Positions 26,770 to 35,171 of a stretch of 64,000 nt of DNA are shown here, in pieces (the stretch's first letter is position 1; each line of letters starts with the position of its first letter). A program made the translations under genes and the position numbers. This DNA comes from Cyanomargarita calcarea GSE-NOS-MK-12-04C. Lineage in GTDB: Bacteria; Cyanobacteriota; Cyanobacteriia; Cyanobacteriales; Nostocaceae. Under the pieces are notes generated by a model. It saw only the letters and a list, made by a program, of their open reading frames with translations, made no database searches and was not told where the DNA came from. The stretch spans positions 27,558-91,557 of the forward strand of contig JAHHGZ010000036.1 in assembly GCA_019359595.1 (NCBI GenBank). The letters are read 5' to 3'.

Positions 26770-26846
26770 ACTTGATAAATAAAATGTTAGGTGATAATCC
26801 TTTACAAGCTGTTAATTCGTCAGAAGTTGATAAGTCATAGTTATAG

Positions 26847-27815
26847 TTATTGAATTTTCAATAATAACTTTCGGCGCGAGTTATCAAATAAACTAATCAA
26901 ACTGTAACCAATTTTTGGTTTTAATATATATATCAAACTTACTTTCAATAAGAGATTTAGGACTCGTTTTTCTTTTAAAATTGCGGGGTAAAAGCGAATT
27001 CCTTTCCATAACTTTTCTGCTGTTTTTTGGACTTTATCTTGCCCTTTCGTCAAAGTCCAATACTTGTAAGCCAAATATCTGTAACTATTGGCAAGACTTT
27101 GAATTTTCAAAGATTGCATTTCTAACGGAGCGGCTTGAAATGCCTTTTCAGTAGTTTTGAGAATACACTGCTCCATGTACTCAATGTTTGTAGACATTGC
27201 ACTTGAAGAAGCACGATAAAAAATCTGGAATTTCGGTACTAATACAAACTGCCAACCCGCAGCTAACCGCAGCCAGTAATCCCAATCTGCCGTCCCGTCC
27301 ATAGATGGATCAAATTCACCCACAGACTCAATAGCTTGCCTCGAAACCAGACAGTTTGAGCCGTTAACGATAAAGTTATTTACTAATAATGGAGCATATA
27401 CGTTTCCTTCAAAAGAAATAGAATGACCAGGAAAAAAAGATTCGCCTTTTTCATCCATTGAATAAATCCAACTATAGGCTAATCCTGCCTCTGGATGGTT
27501 TTTCAAAGCTGCGAGTTGCAATTCTAACTTATCAGTTGTCCATAAATCATCAGCATCGAGAAAACTAATGTATTCACCTTTGGCAAGATTAATCCCACGA
27601 TTGCGAGCTAATGAAAGTCCACCATTAGGATAAGAATAAACTTTCAAACGAGCATCATTGACTCCAAGTAATAGTTTTAAGGTTCTGTCTGTTGAACCAT
27701 CATTAATTACTATTAACTCCCAATCTAAAAAAGTTTGCTTGAGAACAGAATTAACCGTGTCTATGATTGTTTTTTCCGCATTATAGGCAGGAATAATTAC
27801 AGAAATAATTGCCAT
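26847..27815 (-). CDS. glycosyltransferase family 2
   Basis: A 322-aa GT-A glycosyltransferase. ISVIIPAYNAEKTIIDTVNS, VINDGSTDRTL and FLDADDLWTTDKL are canonical for the family, with DxD near residue 90. TADWDYWLRLAAGW (about 180) is the catalytic-base region (ED/WD motif). It differs clearly from the two flanking GT2 paralogues and should have a different specificity. It lies between them, so the duplication that made the pair did not leave them adjacent. Confidence 0.85.
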   Translation of the reverse strand: MAIISVIIPAYNAEKTIIDTVNSVLKQTFLDWELIVINDGSTDRTLKLLLGVNDARLKVYSYPNGGLSLARNRGINLAKGEYISFLDADDLWTTDKLELQLAALKNHPEAGLAYSWIYSMDEKGESFFPGHSISFEGNVYAPLLVNNFIVNGSNCLVSRQAIESVGEFDPSMDGTADWDYWLRLAAGWQFVLVPKFQIFYRASSSAMSTNIEYMEQCILKTTEKAFQAAPLEMQSLKIQSLANSYRYLAYKYWTLTKGQDKVQKTAEKLWKGIRFYPAILKEKRVLNLLLKVSLIYILKPKIGYSLISLFDNSRRKLLLKIQ

Positions 27816-27889
27816 TTGATTTGTTTAAAATAAACAACAAAAATTGGTATGCTTCTAATTAATGGCGTCTGGACTTACCACACAAAAGG

Positions 27890-28921
27890 CTATTTTTTCC
27901 ATCTTCCCCCCCCCAATTTTAAATTAAAATATCCACGCAAACCAAAGCGCAGAATTAGTTTTCCTTCTTGGGGAAACAAAGTACAGATACTCCGATAAAT
28001 TAATCTGATTAAAGTATCTCTCAGACTGCGACGAATGGCTATACTTTCTTGTAGAGATAGCCAAATAATTTGTAACTTTTCTGTCAGAGGTGCGCCACCT
28101 TCCTGCATTACTTTGTAGCTGCGATAATCGACATCTCGTTGCAACTCAAAACGTTTGCTTTCACCAACTTTAACTGCTACTTCATTGATGAATCGAGCCG
28201 TGTTTTCACGTTGCTGCATTAAGTAAGTTAAATTATCACAATAAGCACGCATATTATTACCATGCATCCGGTAAAACATTAAAGGCTCATTAATACTGCC
28301 AACTTTGCCGTAGAAAGGAAGTGCGGCATTTAAATAAGCATCGACTCCCCAACCTTTACTCAGAGGCATAACTTTCTCTAGATAAGAGTGTTTACAAGCT
28401 AGTCCAGAACTAATTGACGATGCATATTTGCCCCATTTCAACAGTAACTTTTTCACATCACCTTGACTGAGAATATTAGAAGCACCGCTACCTACAGGTT
28501 TTCCTTCTTTATTAACTGAAATCCAGCAGTGACCAACCATCACCCATTCAGGATGAGTTAAAAAACTGTTCACTACTTTCTCTAGCTTTTCTTCGTGAAA
28601 GTAGTCATCAGCATCGAGAAAACAAATAATTTCACCCGTCGCTCTTTGAATTCCGGCATTAAATGTTGCCTCCTGTCCGGAATTCTCTTGCAAAATAGCA
28701 ATTATCCGAGAACCATAGGATTTGATAATTTCCTCTGAGTTGTCTGTTGAGCCATCATCTACTACTATCAGTTCAAAATTTTGGTAAGTTTGGTTGAAAA
28801 CACTATCAATCGACTGTTGCAAAAAACGTCCATAGTTGTAGTTACCGAGGACGACGCTGACTAAAGGATTGGCTTGACTTATGGCTGATTTTACAGACTG
28901 TTTTGGCTCGACATTTAGCAT
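27890..28921 (-). CDS. glycosyltransferase family 2, paralogue of the gene at 25.7 kb
   Basis: A 343-aa GT-A glycosyltransferase with VSVVLGNYNYGRFLQQSIDS, VVDDGSTDNS and FLDADDYFHEEKL. It is a close paralogue of the enzyme at 25720-26769, with the shared stretch YQNFELIVVDDGSTDNS in both. Residues that line the acceptor region differ between the two, so they may add different sugars or linkages. It is 9 bp from the polymerase gene, which suggests one transcript. Confidence 0.85.
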   Translation of the reverse strand: MLNVEPKQSVKSAISQANPLVSVVLGNYNYGRFLQQSIDSVFNQTYQNFELIVVDDGSTDNSEEIIKSYGSRIIAILQENSGQEATFNAGIQRATGEIICFLDADDYFHEEKLEKVVNSFLTHPEWVMVGHCWISVNKEGKPVGSGASNILSQGDVKKLLLKWGKYASSISSGLACKHSYLEKVMPLSKGWGVDAYLNAALPFYGKVGSINEPLMFYRMHGNNMRAYCDNLTYLMQQRENTARFINEVAVKVGESKRFELQRDVDYRSYKVMQEGGAPLTEKLQIIWLSLQESIAIRRSLRDTLIRLIYRSICTLFPQEGKLILRFGLRGYFNLKLGGGRWKK

Positions 28922-28930
28922 ACTGCACCT

Positions 28931-30337
28931 TTAAAATTCAATTATGCTTTTCAAACTTAAAGCTTTGAAATCGTGCTTACTTTTCGGTATTTGTAATGTT
29001 GGGTTATGGGTAACTGAAGTTATTAATATAATGGGCATCACTACCGATTCCCACTCCATGACACTAAAAGTAAGACTGAATAATACATAGACAATTAAAC
29101 AAGACATTGGTCTGGATTTTCGTGTCGCATATAACCACGAAATCAACGATATCCAAAAGGTCAAAAAAATTGCAGTCCCTAGTAAACCTTTGCGATAAAG
29201 TAAAGTCGATAAAAGGAAACTATGAGAACCAACTACAGCAGGAGCATATCCTGGTAAAACAGTTTCTCCTGAAACTATATGACCAAAGATTAGTTGAGTA
29301 TCTGAACCATTGATGAAACCTTCCCATGTTCGTCTATAAATCTCAGCACGAACTTCGGTAGAATCTCCCCGAAACTCTCCAGTTGCTTTCGCTGTATGTG
29401 TAGCAGAATTGGAGAATAAATCAGTGACAGCGGGAATTGATAGTGTGACAAAACTAACAATTGCCAGGAGTGCAAACATCCGCCACAGCTTGCCATTTTT
29501 AGAAATTGTTAACAGCCATCTGATAATCAAAACAGCAGGAATAGCTAGCCAGGTAGAACGAGTGCCACTTAAAAGTAGTAAAAAAAATGAACCTGAAAAT
29601 AAAATAATAGACCAAAATTTTTGTTGAATATCTACAGCTAAAATGCATCCGAACCCAACTACTAAAGCCAGAGATTCAGGCCCGTGAAAGAAAAAAACGT
29701 AACGTACCATTCCTAGCAAAGAACTATCACTTGGAAAGTAGGGCATTAAAAAATTACTATTACCGACTCCTGGGACAAAAACTTCTCCCTTTCCTGTTAG
29801 TAGCCCAAATAAGCTTCGAGGGGGGATATAGAAGTTTTCTTTCCATGCAAAATGAATAACTACCCAGAATAATAACATCTGAAAAACAACAACTGAAAAA
29901 GCCCAAGCGATAACTTGTGGGCGTACCTTAATTCTATAGCTTTTGATATACCAAAGGAGGAAAAGAGGCGCTATCCATGTAGTAATTGAATTTGTAAATG
30001 ACCGAGGATTAAGTGAATAATTGTTGTAAATTGCCCAGAAGGAGATGGATAACAGTTCATGTAGACCATAAGCTATTCCTGCGATTACAAATACACTTGG
30101 TTTTTGCAAATGCAAACTCCCTTTGTGGAAATATTGGTAAGCAAAAACGCTAATTGCTAGAAACACAGCTAAATAACTCCATCCCCATAACCACCATAGA
30201 GGGACGAGAAAAATGCAGCTACAAACAACTTTTTCTGACTGGGTGAGATTATGCCACTGAATCAAAATTCCAGCGAAAATAGGATCATTCTGCTGAACTA
30301 CTGCTGAAGAAATAGCTGAGTGTCTACGGGACTTCAT
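28931..30337 (-). CDS. Wzy-like O-antigen/exopolysaccharide polymerase
   Basis: A 468-aa membrane protein with about 10-12 helices and one large periplasmic loop near residues 320-375 (FRGDSTEVRAEIYRRTWEGF in part). LLSGTRSTWLAIPAVLIIRW is typical of the O-antigen ligase/polymerase (Wzy/WaaL) superfamily, in which an Arg in each of two periplasmic loops binds the substrates. In this cluster, with Wzx and Wzc-like genes, polymerisation of repeat units is more likely than ligation. Only 9 bp separate it from the kinase gene upstream. Confidence 0.78.
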   Translation of the reverse strand: MKSRRHSAISSAVVQQNDPIFAGILIQWHNLTQSEKVVCSCIFLVPLWWLWGWSYLAVFLAISVFAYQYFHKGSLHLQKPSVFVIAGIAYGLHELLSISFWAIYNNYSLNPRSFTNSITTWIAPLFLLWYIKSYRIKVRPQVIAWAFSVVVFQMLLFWVVIHFAWKENFYIPPRSLFGLLTGKGEVFVPGVGNSNFLMPYFPSDSSLLGMVRYVFFFHGPESLALVVGFGCILAVDIQQKFWSIILFSGSFFLLLLSGTRSTWLAIPAVLIIRWLLTISKNGKLWRMFALLAIVSFVTLSIPAVTDLFSNSATHTAKATGEFRGDSTEVRAEIYRRTWEGFINGSDTQLIFGHIVSGETVLPGYAPAVVGSHSFLLSTLLYRKGLLGTAIFLTFWISLISWLYATRKSRPMSCLIVYVLFSLTFSVMEWESVVMPIILITSVTHNPTLQIPKSKHDFKALSLKSIIEF

Positions 30338-30346
30338 ACGTTGAAC

Positions 30347-32362
30347 TTAGCCTTTATGTCCGTAAAGATAGTTTTTAGCTTGCATCTGTACCCCGTTGAT
30401 GACTAAACCAACAACGGATGCTTGATGTCGTGACAGTTGTTCAATGCTATTGCTGAATGGATGGCGATCGCTATTTCCCAAGCAAGTAACAAGTAATACA
30501 TTGCTAATCGCTGTTGTCATCAGGGCGGTTTCGCTCGTTAAAGTCAAAGGAGCGCTGTCTACAAGTACATAGTCATACTTATTGTTAGCCTGCACTGACT
30601 TGAGAAACTCCTTAAAGCCACCACGAGCAATAAATTCAATGATTTCGTCTCCTTGAGGAGCGGTTGGTACTAAATCGAAATTGGGAGCCAAGTTGACTGG
30701 AATTGGAAGCGAACCATTTACTCCAACTGGAGAGTAACCTAAGTGCTTACTGAGTTGAGCCTTGCGAAAATCACCATCTACAATCAGTACTCGAAAACCT
30801 AAAGTCAGAAGTGCTTTTGCCAATCCCAAGGTGACAGTAGTCTTACCTTCAGAAGCAGTAGCGCTAGTAATCATCAAGCAACCTTTCTCAAGTTGCATCA
30901 TACTGACAGCGGATGCTAACCTTTGAAACTCCAACACTGCTTCGGATTTCAACTTAACTTCCATTGCAGAGTGCTTGAGTCGGGGAATATTGCTAAGGAC
31001 AGGAATTTCTAATTCTTGTAAGTCAGCCCAACTTAACAGCGGATTACGGCTTTCTAGAAGTAGCACGATCGCCACACTGCCAAAAGCAGAAGCAAGAATT
31101 CCTCCCAAAGCGATCGCTTTGCGTTTAGAACCTGAGGGATTGGGATCTACACTCGGCAGAGTTAAAGTCTGCACATTTGGGTAGGTACTAAAGGCATTCA
31201 GCTTTGCCTCTTGTACCTTAGCCACCAAACCGTTGTATACTCCTTCGGCAATATTATATTGGCGCTGTAACTCCAGCAAATTAGATTGGGCTAGAGGAAG
31301 CGATACCAGAAGTTGCTGAAGCTTGTCTGTTTCCATTTGCAACTGCTTGGCTCGCTCACCTAAAGCCTTAGTTTGGCTTTCTGCTAAAGCGAGTTGCTGA
31401 ATCAAAACCGCAGAATCACTACCGATAGATGTATTAATACCTACCTCGCCTCTAGCAGCTTCTGCAATGTAATTTTCTAGTTGTTGGCGTAACTGATTGC
31501 GTTCAGATAGTAACTTTTTGACTTGCGGATACTCGTTAGTATATGAAACCTGGAGTTTCATCAACTCCGCTTCCACTTCCGGCAATTTTTTCTGAATATA
31601 TTGGTAGTTTTGATTCTCTTTCAATCGTAAAGATCGGATACCTTTTTCAGGAGACAACTCTAAGCGACTAGACAACATTTTTACTTGCGCTTGACTCGCT
31701 TGAAACTCAGCTTGCACTTGCGCTCTATCTCTAGTCAAAGTGTTAATAGAAATAACCATTTCTCGCGTTTGGTCTTCACTGCTGACCAAATTTGCAGACT
31801 TTTTAAAATTTGTTAACATCCTCTGCGTCTCTACCAAGTTTAGACGTGCCTGATTTAGTTCCTTTTGAATAAAATTTGCTCGTTCTGAAGCATCTTCGGC
31901 ACGCAATTTATTCAAGCGGGACTGAAATACCGTAATTAGATTGTCTAATCTTTTACGAGCTACTTCTGGGCTAGAACCATTTGCACTCATTGAAATTACC
32001 GTAGTTTCCCCCTGAGGAGATACATCAAACAATTCCCGAAAAGCGGTTAAATTTGCATACTCATCCTTTTGAGGATCAAACTTTTGTGCCTCAATTAAGG
32101 TGTCATTACTCAACAGAATCGAAGACAGAATTTTTAAAGGATTTAGCTGTTGAGAAAAAACTACTTTACCACTACTTATATTGCCTAATGTACCTAAATT
32201 TGCATTCAAATCGCTAGTTGTATTAGGTAAAATCATTTCTGCATTTGCAGTCCAGACCTTGGGTTGTCTGGAGATGATTAAGTATGTTACACCCAACACA
32301 AGTATATTCAAGCTGAGTAAAGGCAACCACTGCCTCATTGCAGTAGCAATGATTCTATTCAT
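30347..32362 (-). CDS. Wzc-like polysaccharide co-polymerase with BY-kinase domain
   Basis: A 671-aa fusion of a Wzz chain-length domain and a bacterial tyrosine kinase. The first membrane helix is near residues 14-30, and a long periplasmic coiled coil fills ~130-400. PNPSGSKRKAIALGG leads into the second helix (~418-440). The kinase has Walker A SATASEGKTT (~502), Walker A' VLIVDGDFRK (~530) and Walker B DYVLVDSAPL (~600). The C-terminus ends KNYLYGHKG with only two tyrosines, a much shorter cluster than in E. coli Wzc. It should control polymer length and export through cycles of autophosphorylation and oligomerisation. A matching phosphatase and the outer-membrane channel are not in the window. 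Confidence 0.88.
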   Translation of the reverse strand: MNRIIATAMRQWLPLLSLNILVLGVTYLIISRQPKVWTANAEMILPNTTSDLNANLGTLGNISSGKVVFSQQLNPLKILSSILLSNDTLIEAQKFDPQKDEYANLTAFRELFDVSPQGETTVISMSANGSSPEVARKRLDNLITVFQSRLNKLRAEDASERANFIQKELNQARLNLVETQRMLTNFKKSANLVSSEDQTREMVISINTLTRDRAQVQAEFQASQAQVKMLSSRLELSPEKGIRSLRLKENQNYQYIQKKLPEVEAELMKLQVSYTNEYPQVKKLLSERNQLRQQLENYIAEAARGEVGINTSIGSDSAVLIQQLALAESQTKALGERAKQLQMETDKLQQLLVSLPLAQSNLLELQRQYNIAEGVYNGLVAKVQEAKLNAFSTYPNVQTLTLPSVDPNPSGSKRKAIALGGILASAFGSVAIVLLLESRNPLLSWADLQELEIPVLSNIPRLKHSAMEVKLKSEAVLEFQRLASAVSMMQLEKGCLMITSATASEGKTTVTLGLAKALLTLGFRVLIVDGDFRKAQLSKHLGYSPVGVNGSLPIPVNLAPNFDLVPTAPQGDEIIEFIARGGFKEFLKSVQANNKYDYVLVDSAPLTLTSETALMTTAISNVLLVTCLGNSDRHPFSNSIEQLSRHQASVVGLVINGVQMQAKNYLYGHKG

Positions 32363-32522
32363 AGAATTTATAACTCGGAAAGTTTTTATGAAAGCAAGGT
32401 CAGCCGATTTTAGATTGAGCGGTAAAAACCTTAATGGTTAATAAAATTTCAGACTGGTGTAGAATAGCGTCTCACCTGTCTTTTGCAGACATAAATTGAA
32501 TCGTTTTTTTAATTGAAATGCT

Positions 32523-33029
32523 CTAACGTTTGACAGTCTTGGCAGGATAAACCTGACAGAGATACTGGCTTAACTTCGGTCCCTCAAATAATTGCTTTTG
32601 TATGTAAGGTGGTGGTTGCAAAATGTTTTGTTTTAACTGGTATAAATCCAAGCAAACTGTAACTCCAAACTCTTTCACACTTTCAGCAAATAACATTTGA
32701 TGATTGTCTATGTGTTCCCCATAACGGGCTAAACGTGGTAACAAAATCAAGCTTGCTCCTTTCTCGGTAAAGGCACGAGTAGAACCCTGACCGGCATGGG
32801 AGATTACTAATCTAGAGTTTTTTGCTGTTTGCATCAAACTTGCGGACTCAAGCAAAGGTACTGCTGTGACTAGAGCATATTTAGCGATCGCTGAAATATC
32901 AGTGACACCATGCTGAATAAATATCGGTTCTGTGATTACTTGGGTATCTAAAAGAATATCAAGCCAGCTAATAACACGATTAAATGGAAAAGGAATTGTT
33001 CCCAATGTCACTGTAATCACTTTAAACAC
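32523..33029 (-). CDS. pssE: PssE/Alg13-like subunit of a two-part glycosyltransferase
   Basis: A 168-aa protein equal to the donor-binding half of GT-B enzymes (Alg13/MurG C-terminal family). VTLGTIPFPFNRVISWLD starts it, and the nucleotide-sugar region is SRLVISHAGQGSTRAFTEKG followed by LPRLARYGEHIDNHQ. The start is GTG. It needs the membrane-anchoring PssD/Alg14-like partner encoded just upstream. Rhizobial PssD/PssE is a glucuronosyltransferase acting early in repeat-unit assembly; the donor here is inferred only by analogy. The C-terminal extension past residue ~140 is unusual. Confidence 0.78.
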   Translation of the reverse strand: MFKVITVTLGTIPFPFNRVISWLDILLDTQVITEPIFIQHGVTDISAIAKYALVTAVPLLESASLMQTAKNSRLVISHAGQGSTRAFTEKGASLILLPRLARYGEHIDNHQMLFAESVKEFGVTVCLDLYQLKQNILQPPPYIQKQLFEGPKLSQYLCQVYPAKTVKR

Positions 33030-33132
33030 CCCTTGTCTGCTTCATAATTTTGTACGGAAGATGCTTCACGATTGCGGCACTGAAATTTGAGATGCAAGCA
33101 ACAGCTTTGCCTAAACCAGCGCAGAATGAACA

Positions 33133-33579
33133 TTAGACATGACCTTTAAAGATTGCCTTGGGATACTTGCTACACAAGTTAGGCCATTGCACATAAAATT
33201 CGTTGCAAATTAAATAGATAAGTTTGCCTGAAAGACTCAATTCTTTGGAACGTGAAATGCTTTCAATAAAAACGAACTTGATTCCAAAAAGTTTCGCAAC
33301 AATTGCAAAATTTACAGCAATACTAGCCCCTGTTGAAACTATCAAGGTAGGTTCCTCTTGTGAAACAATCCTTAAAGCTGTTGGAAAGTTAACTACAAAG
33401 GGAATTATTTGTCTAGGGCCTTGGTAAGGTAGCCAATAAACTTTTTCTTTCCCCTTAAGCACTTCCGTATCCTTTTTCAGGTCAGTAACCCATACTCTTT
33501 CGTGCTGTGACCAAAATGCCTCAAGACCTCTCATGGTCGAAAAGTGACCTCCTGAAGTTGATACCAGAATAATTTTCAT
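33133..33579 (-). CDS. pssD: PssD/Alg14-like subunit of a two-part glycosyltransferase
   Basis: A 148-aa Alg14/PssD-like protein. IILVSTSGGHFSTMRGLEAF is the signature N-terminus, and PTLIVSTGASIAVNFAIVAK and KFVFIESISR follow as in the family. It anchors the PssE partner to the membrane and provides the acceptor side of the split GT-B enzyme. It is the first gene of the polysaccharide run on the minus strand, so the operon promoter should lie just right of 33579. About 100 bp separate it from pssE, more than the usual few bases. Confidence 0.8.
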   Translation of the reverse strand: MKIILVSTSGGHFSTMRGLEAFWSQHERVWVTDLKKDTEVLKGKEKVYWLPYQGPRQIIPFVVNFPTALRIVSQEEPTLIVSTGASIAVNFAIVAKLFGIKFVFIESISRSKELSLSGKLIYLICNEFYVQWPNLCSKYPKAIFKGHV

Positions 33580-34197
33580 CGTGGCTTACAATCCTTGTAG
33601 TCTCAGAAGATATCAAGCAACTATTTTAGACGTATAAAAACGTTTTTTTGGGAACAAACCTAAGTAGAAAACTTTTCTCTGATTACTTTTTGATGGTCGA
33701 AATCTTACGTTATTTTATTTTCACCTGACTTGAAAAAATAAAGATGCAGGCAAGCTGTGTTTTTAAGATGAGCTATAACTTGATTGATTAATTCATTAAT
33801 TCAATTAACATTTCAGATAGCTTTTGCATACATTTTATTCGGTTCTTCAGTTAATAATCATACAGATATTTAGGGCAAAGTCAACATACTTTTTTTTCGC
33901 AAATAATTAGTTATTATAAGGTATGCATCAAATCATACTCGTTATCACGAAAGGCAAAAATGTCAAAAAAGTTACATATACATTAGTTTTAAATGTTACT
34001 TTATCGAATCTTACAATAAGAGAGGATACACAGAAGATATTAGAAGTGAATGCGAGGGAAATGTACGTTAATGATTCTGGTTTTCCTGCAAGAAACAAAG
34101 TAAAAAAAAATACATCGTACGATTGGAATAAATGGGGTTAGAGAGCTTGAAATGATTATCCAATTTACCCTTATTTGATAAGCACTGAAGTCCATAT
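33580..34197. other. AT-rich upstream region of the polysaccharide operon
   Basis: No convincing gene. It should contain the operon promoter for the minus-strand run. A plus-strand open frame of 72 codons at 33923-34141 is rich in Lys, Asn, Thr and Val and lacks a recognisable domain or ribosome-binding site; I judge it more likely a remnant or chance frame. Confidence 0.4.
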
Positions 34198-34322
34198 AAG
34201 ACTTACGTAACTGGCAGATTAATAACCGTAGGGTCTGTGACGAAGAAGATAAATACTACACAGTAAATCAAGGGTTTTAGCGTCACGCAGCGACGATAAT
34301 TTGTGACAATATCGTAAGTCCT
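34198..34322. mobile_element. MITE-like inverted-repeat element, copy 1
   Basis: A ~125-bp segment bounded by AAGACTTACG (34198-34207) and CGTAAGTCCT (34313-34322), inverted with one mismatch. It has no coding capacity. The same terminal sequence bounds a second element of nearly equal length at 35033-35155. AGGACTTACG-type ends recur in cyanobacterial genomes, which suggests a non-autonomous element moved by a transposase elsewhere. Confidence 0.5.
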
Positions 34323-34333
34323 GCGATATTGTC
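34305..34333. repeat. perfect 10-bp stem-loop overlapping the element end
   Basis: GACAATATCG (34305-34314) and CGATATTGTC (34324-34333) pair perfectly around a 9-base loop that contains the right terminal sequence TAAGTCCTG. One half lies outside the inferred element end, so the element may have inserted next to, or built, a palindrome. Confidence 0.5.
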
Positions 34334-34390
34334 AGCAAAAGTTATATGATACGAATAGAAGGTGATACGGAGCCGTTTTAGACATTCTTG

Positions 34391-34418
34391 AGGCTCGGTT
34401 ACAAAACTACGCGAGCCT
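34391..34418 (+). terminator. terminator-like stem-loop
   Basis: AGGCTCG (34391-34397) and CGAGCCT (34412-34418) form a 7-bp stem, followed by AAAAC and a run of five T. No intact gene precedes it on the plus strand, so it may be the terminator of a lost gene. Confidence 0.4.
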
Positions 34419-34503
34419 AAAACTTTTTGTGATTCTAAATCCGAGGAAATGCTTAAATTATTTATTTGATTAGTAATACATTATATTAAGTATGCTTCCG
34501 TAG

Positions 34504-34746
34504 CATGAAAAAGCGCTACGTGCCCACAAGCTTGAAAATTACATTCCTTGTGGTATCCGTTTTTACGAATTTTAAATTGGTCAAATATCGATTGAATCTC
34601 ATCTGGCAGCGAACATTGACCATTTCCTCCCGCAAGTCGGTAAGTCTGGCTACAAAACTCTAAATATTGCTGGTCAGCGAGATGCTCGACTTAGGGTCAC
34701 AATTTATCACCCATTCAAATTAATTAATCTGGCTTTGTCAAAGCTT
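34504..34746 (+). pseudogene. plus-strand gene remnant of unknown family
   Basis: One frame reads HEKALRAHKLENYIPCGIRF, then YEF, a TAA, and continues IGQISIESHLAANIDHFLPQ and onward to KTLNIAGQRDARLRVTIYHP before a stop at 34744-34746. The peptide has protein-like composition across the single internal stop, so I read it as a decayed gene piece. I do not recognise the family. Confidence 0.35.
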
Positions 34747-35010
34747 TAACAGTTCCGTTCGCATCTGGCTCAATGGAACTCGTTGTTCTAAATTTGCAGT
34801 TAATTCTTGAAGCTGAATATTTTTTTCTTAAAGAGTTTTACGAAGCGTATGTAGTTATTTTTGTATTAAATAGCGATTCTGCCGCCGGATTGACCTGATA
34901 AATGACTCCATCTTCATCCAGTACGGCAATATTAAACAGGTGTTCGGTAGCAGAACGGGTTTCATACAGACTCACCACTTGGGGCAGAGTCGTCCAAGAG
35001 GCAATATGCT
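34738..35010 (-). pseudogene. remnant of a PAS-domain sensor protein
   Basis: Read on the minus strand, SLYETRSATEHLFNIAVLDE continues into DGVIYQVNPAAESLFNT, which has the PAS beta-strand pattern (FNIAVLDxDGxIxxVNPAAExLF). A TAA follows, and after a frame change the coding sense continues as LQELTANLEQRVPLSQMRTE to a TGA at 34738-34740, like the coiled linker after a PAS domain. No start codon, kinase or cyclase domain remains. Confidence 0.55.
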
Positions 35011-35032
35011 TATCTTACAATGAATTATTATT

Positions 35033-35155
35033 AGGACTTACGCAAAACTAACCTATTGTACGGGCAGTACCCGGTAAGAAAGCAAGCCACATATAGGAGT
35101 GTAACTATTGCTCCTAGGTAAATTCAAGGTTTTGACAATTTTTAGCGTAAGTCCT
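35033..35155. mobile_element. MITE-like inverted-repeat element, copy 2
   Basis: A 123-bp segment bounded by AGGACTTACGC (35033-35043) and its exact inverse GCGTAAGTCCT (35145-35155). It matches copy 1 in length and ends, while the interior differs. It ends only 16 bp before the ATG of the DUF39 gene, so it may supply or separate that gene's promoter. Confidence 0.6.
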
Positions 35156-35171
35156 GATTATAAAAAAAAAT

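Noticed and set aside
33923..34141. 72-aa plus-strand frame
   Set aside because: No domain, no ribosome-binding site, biased Lys/Asn/Thr/Val composition, and it lies in a decayed region.
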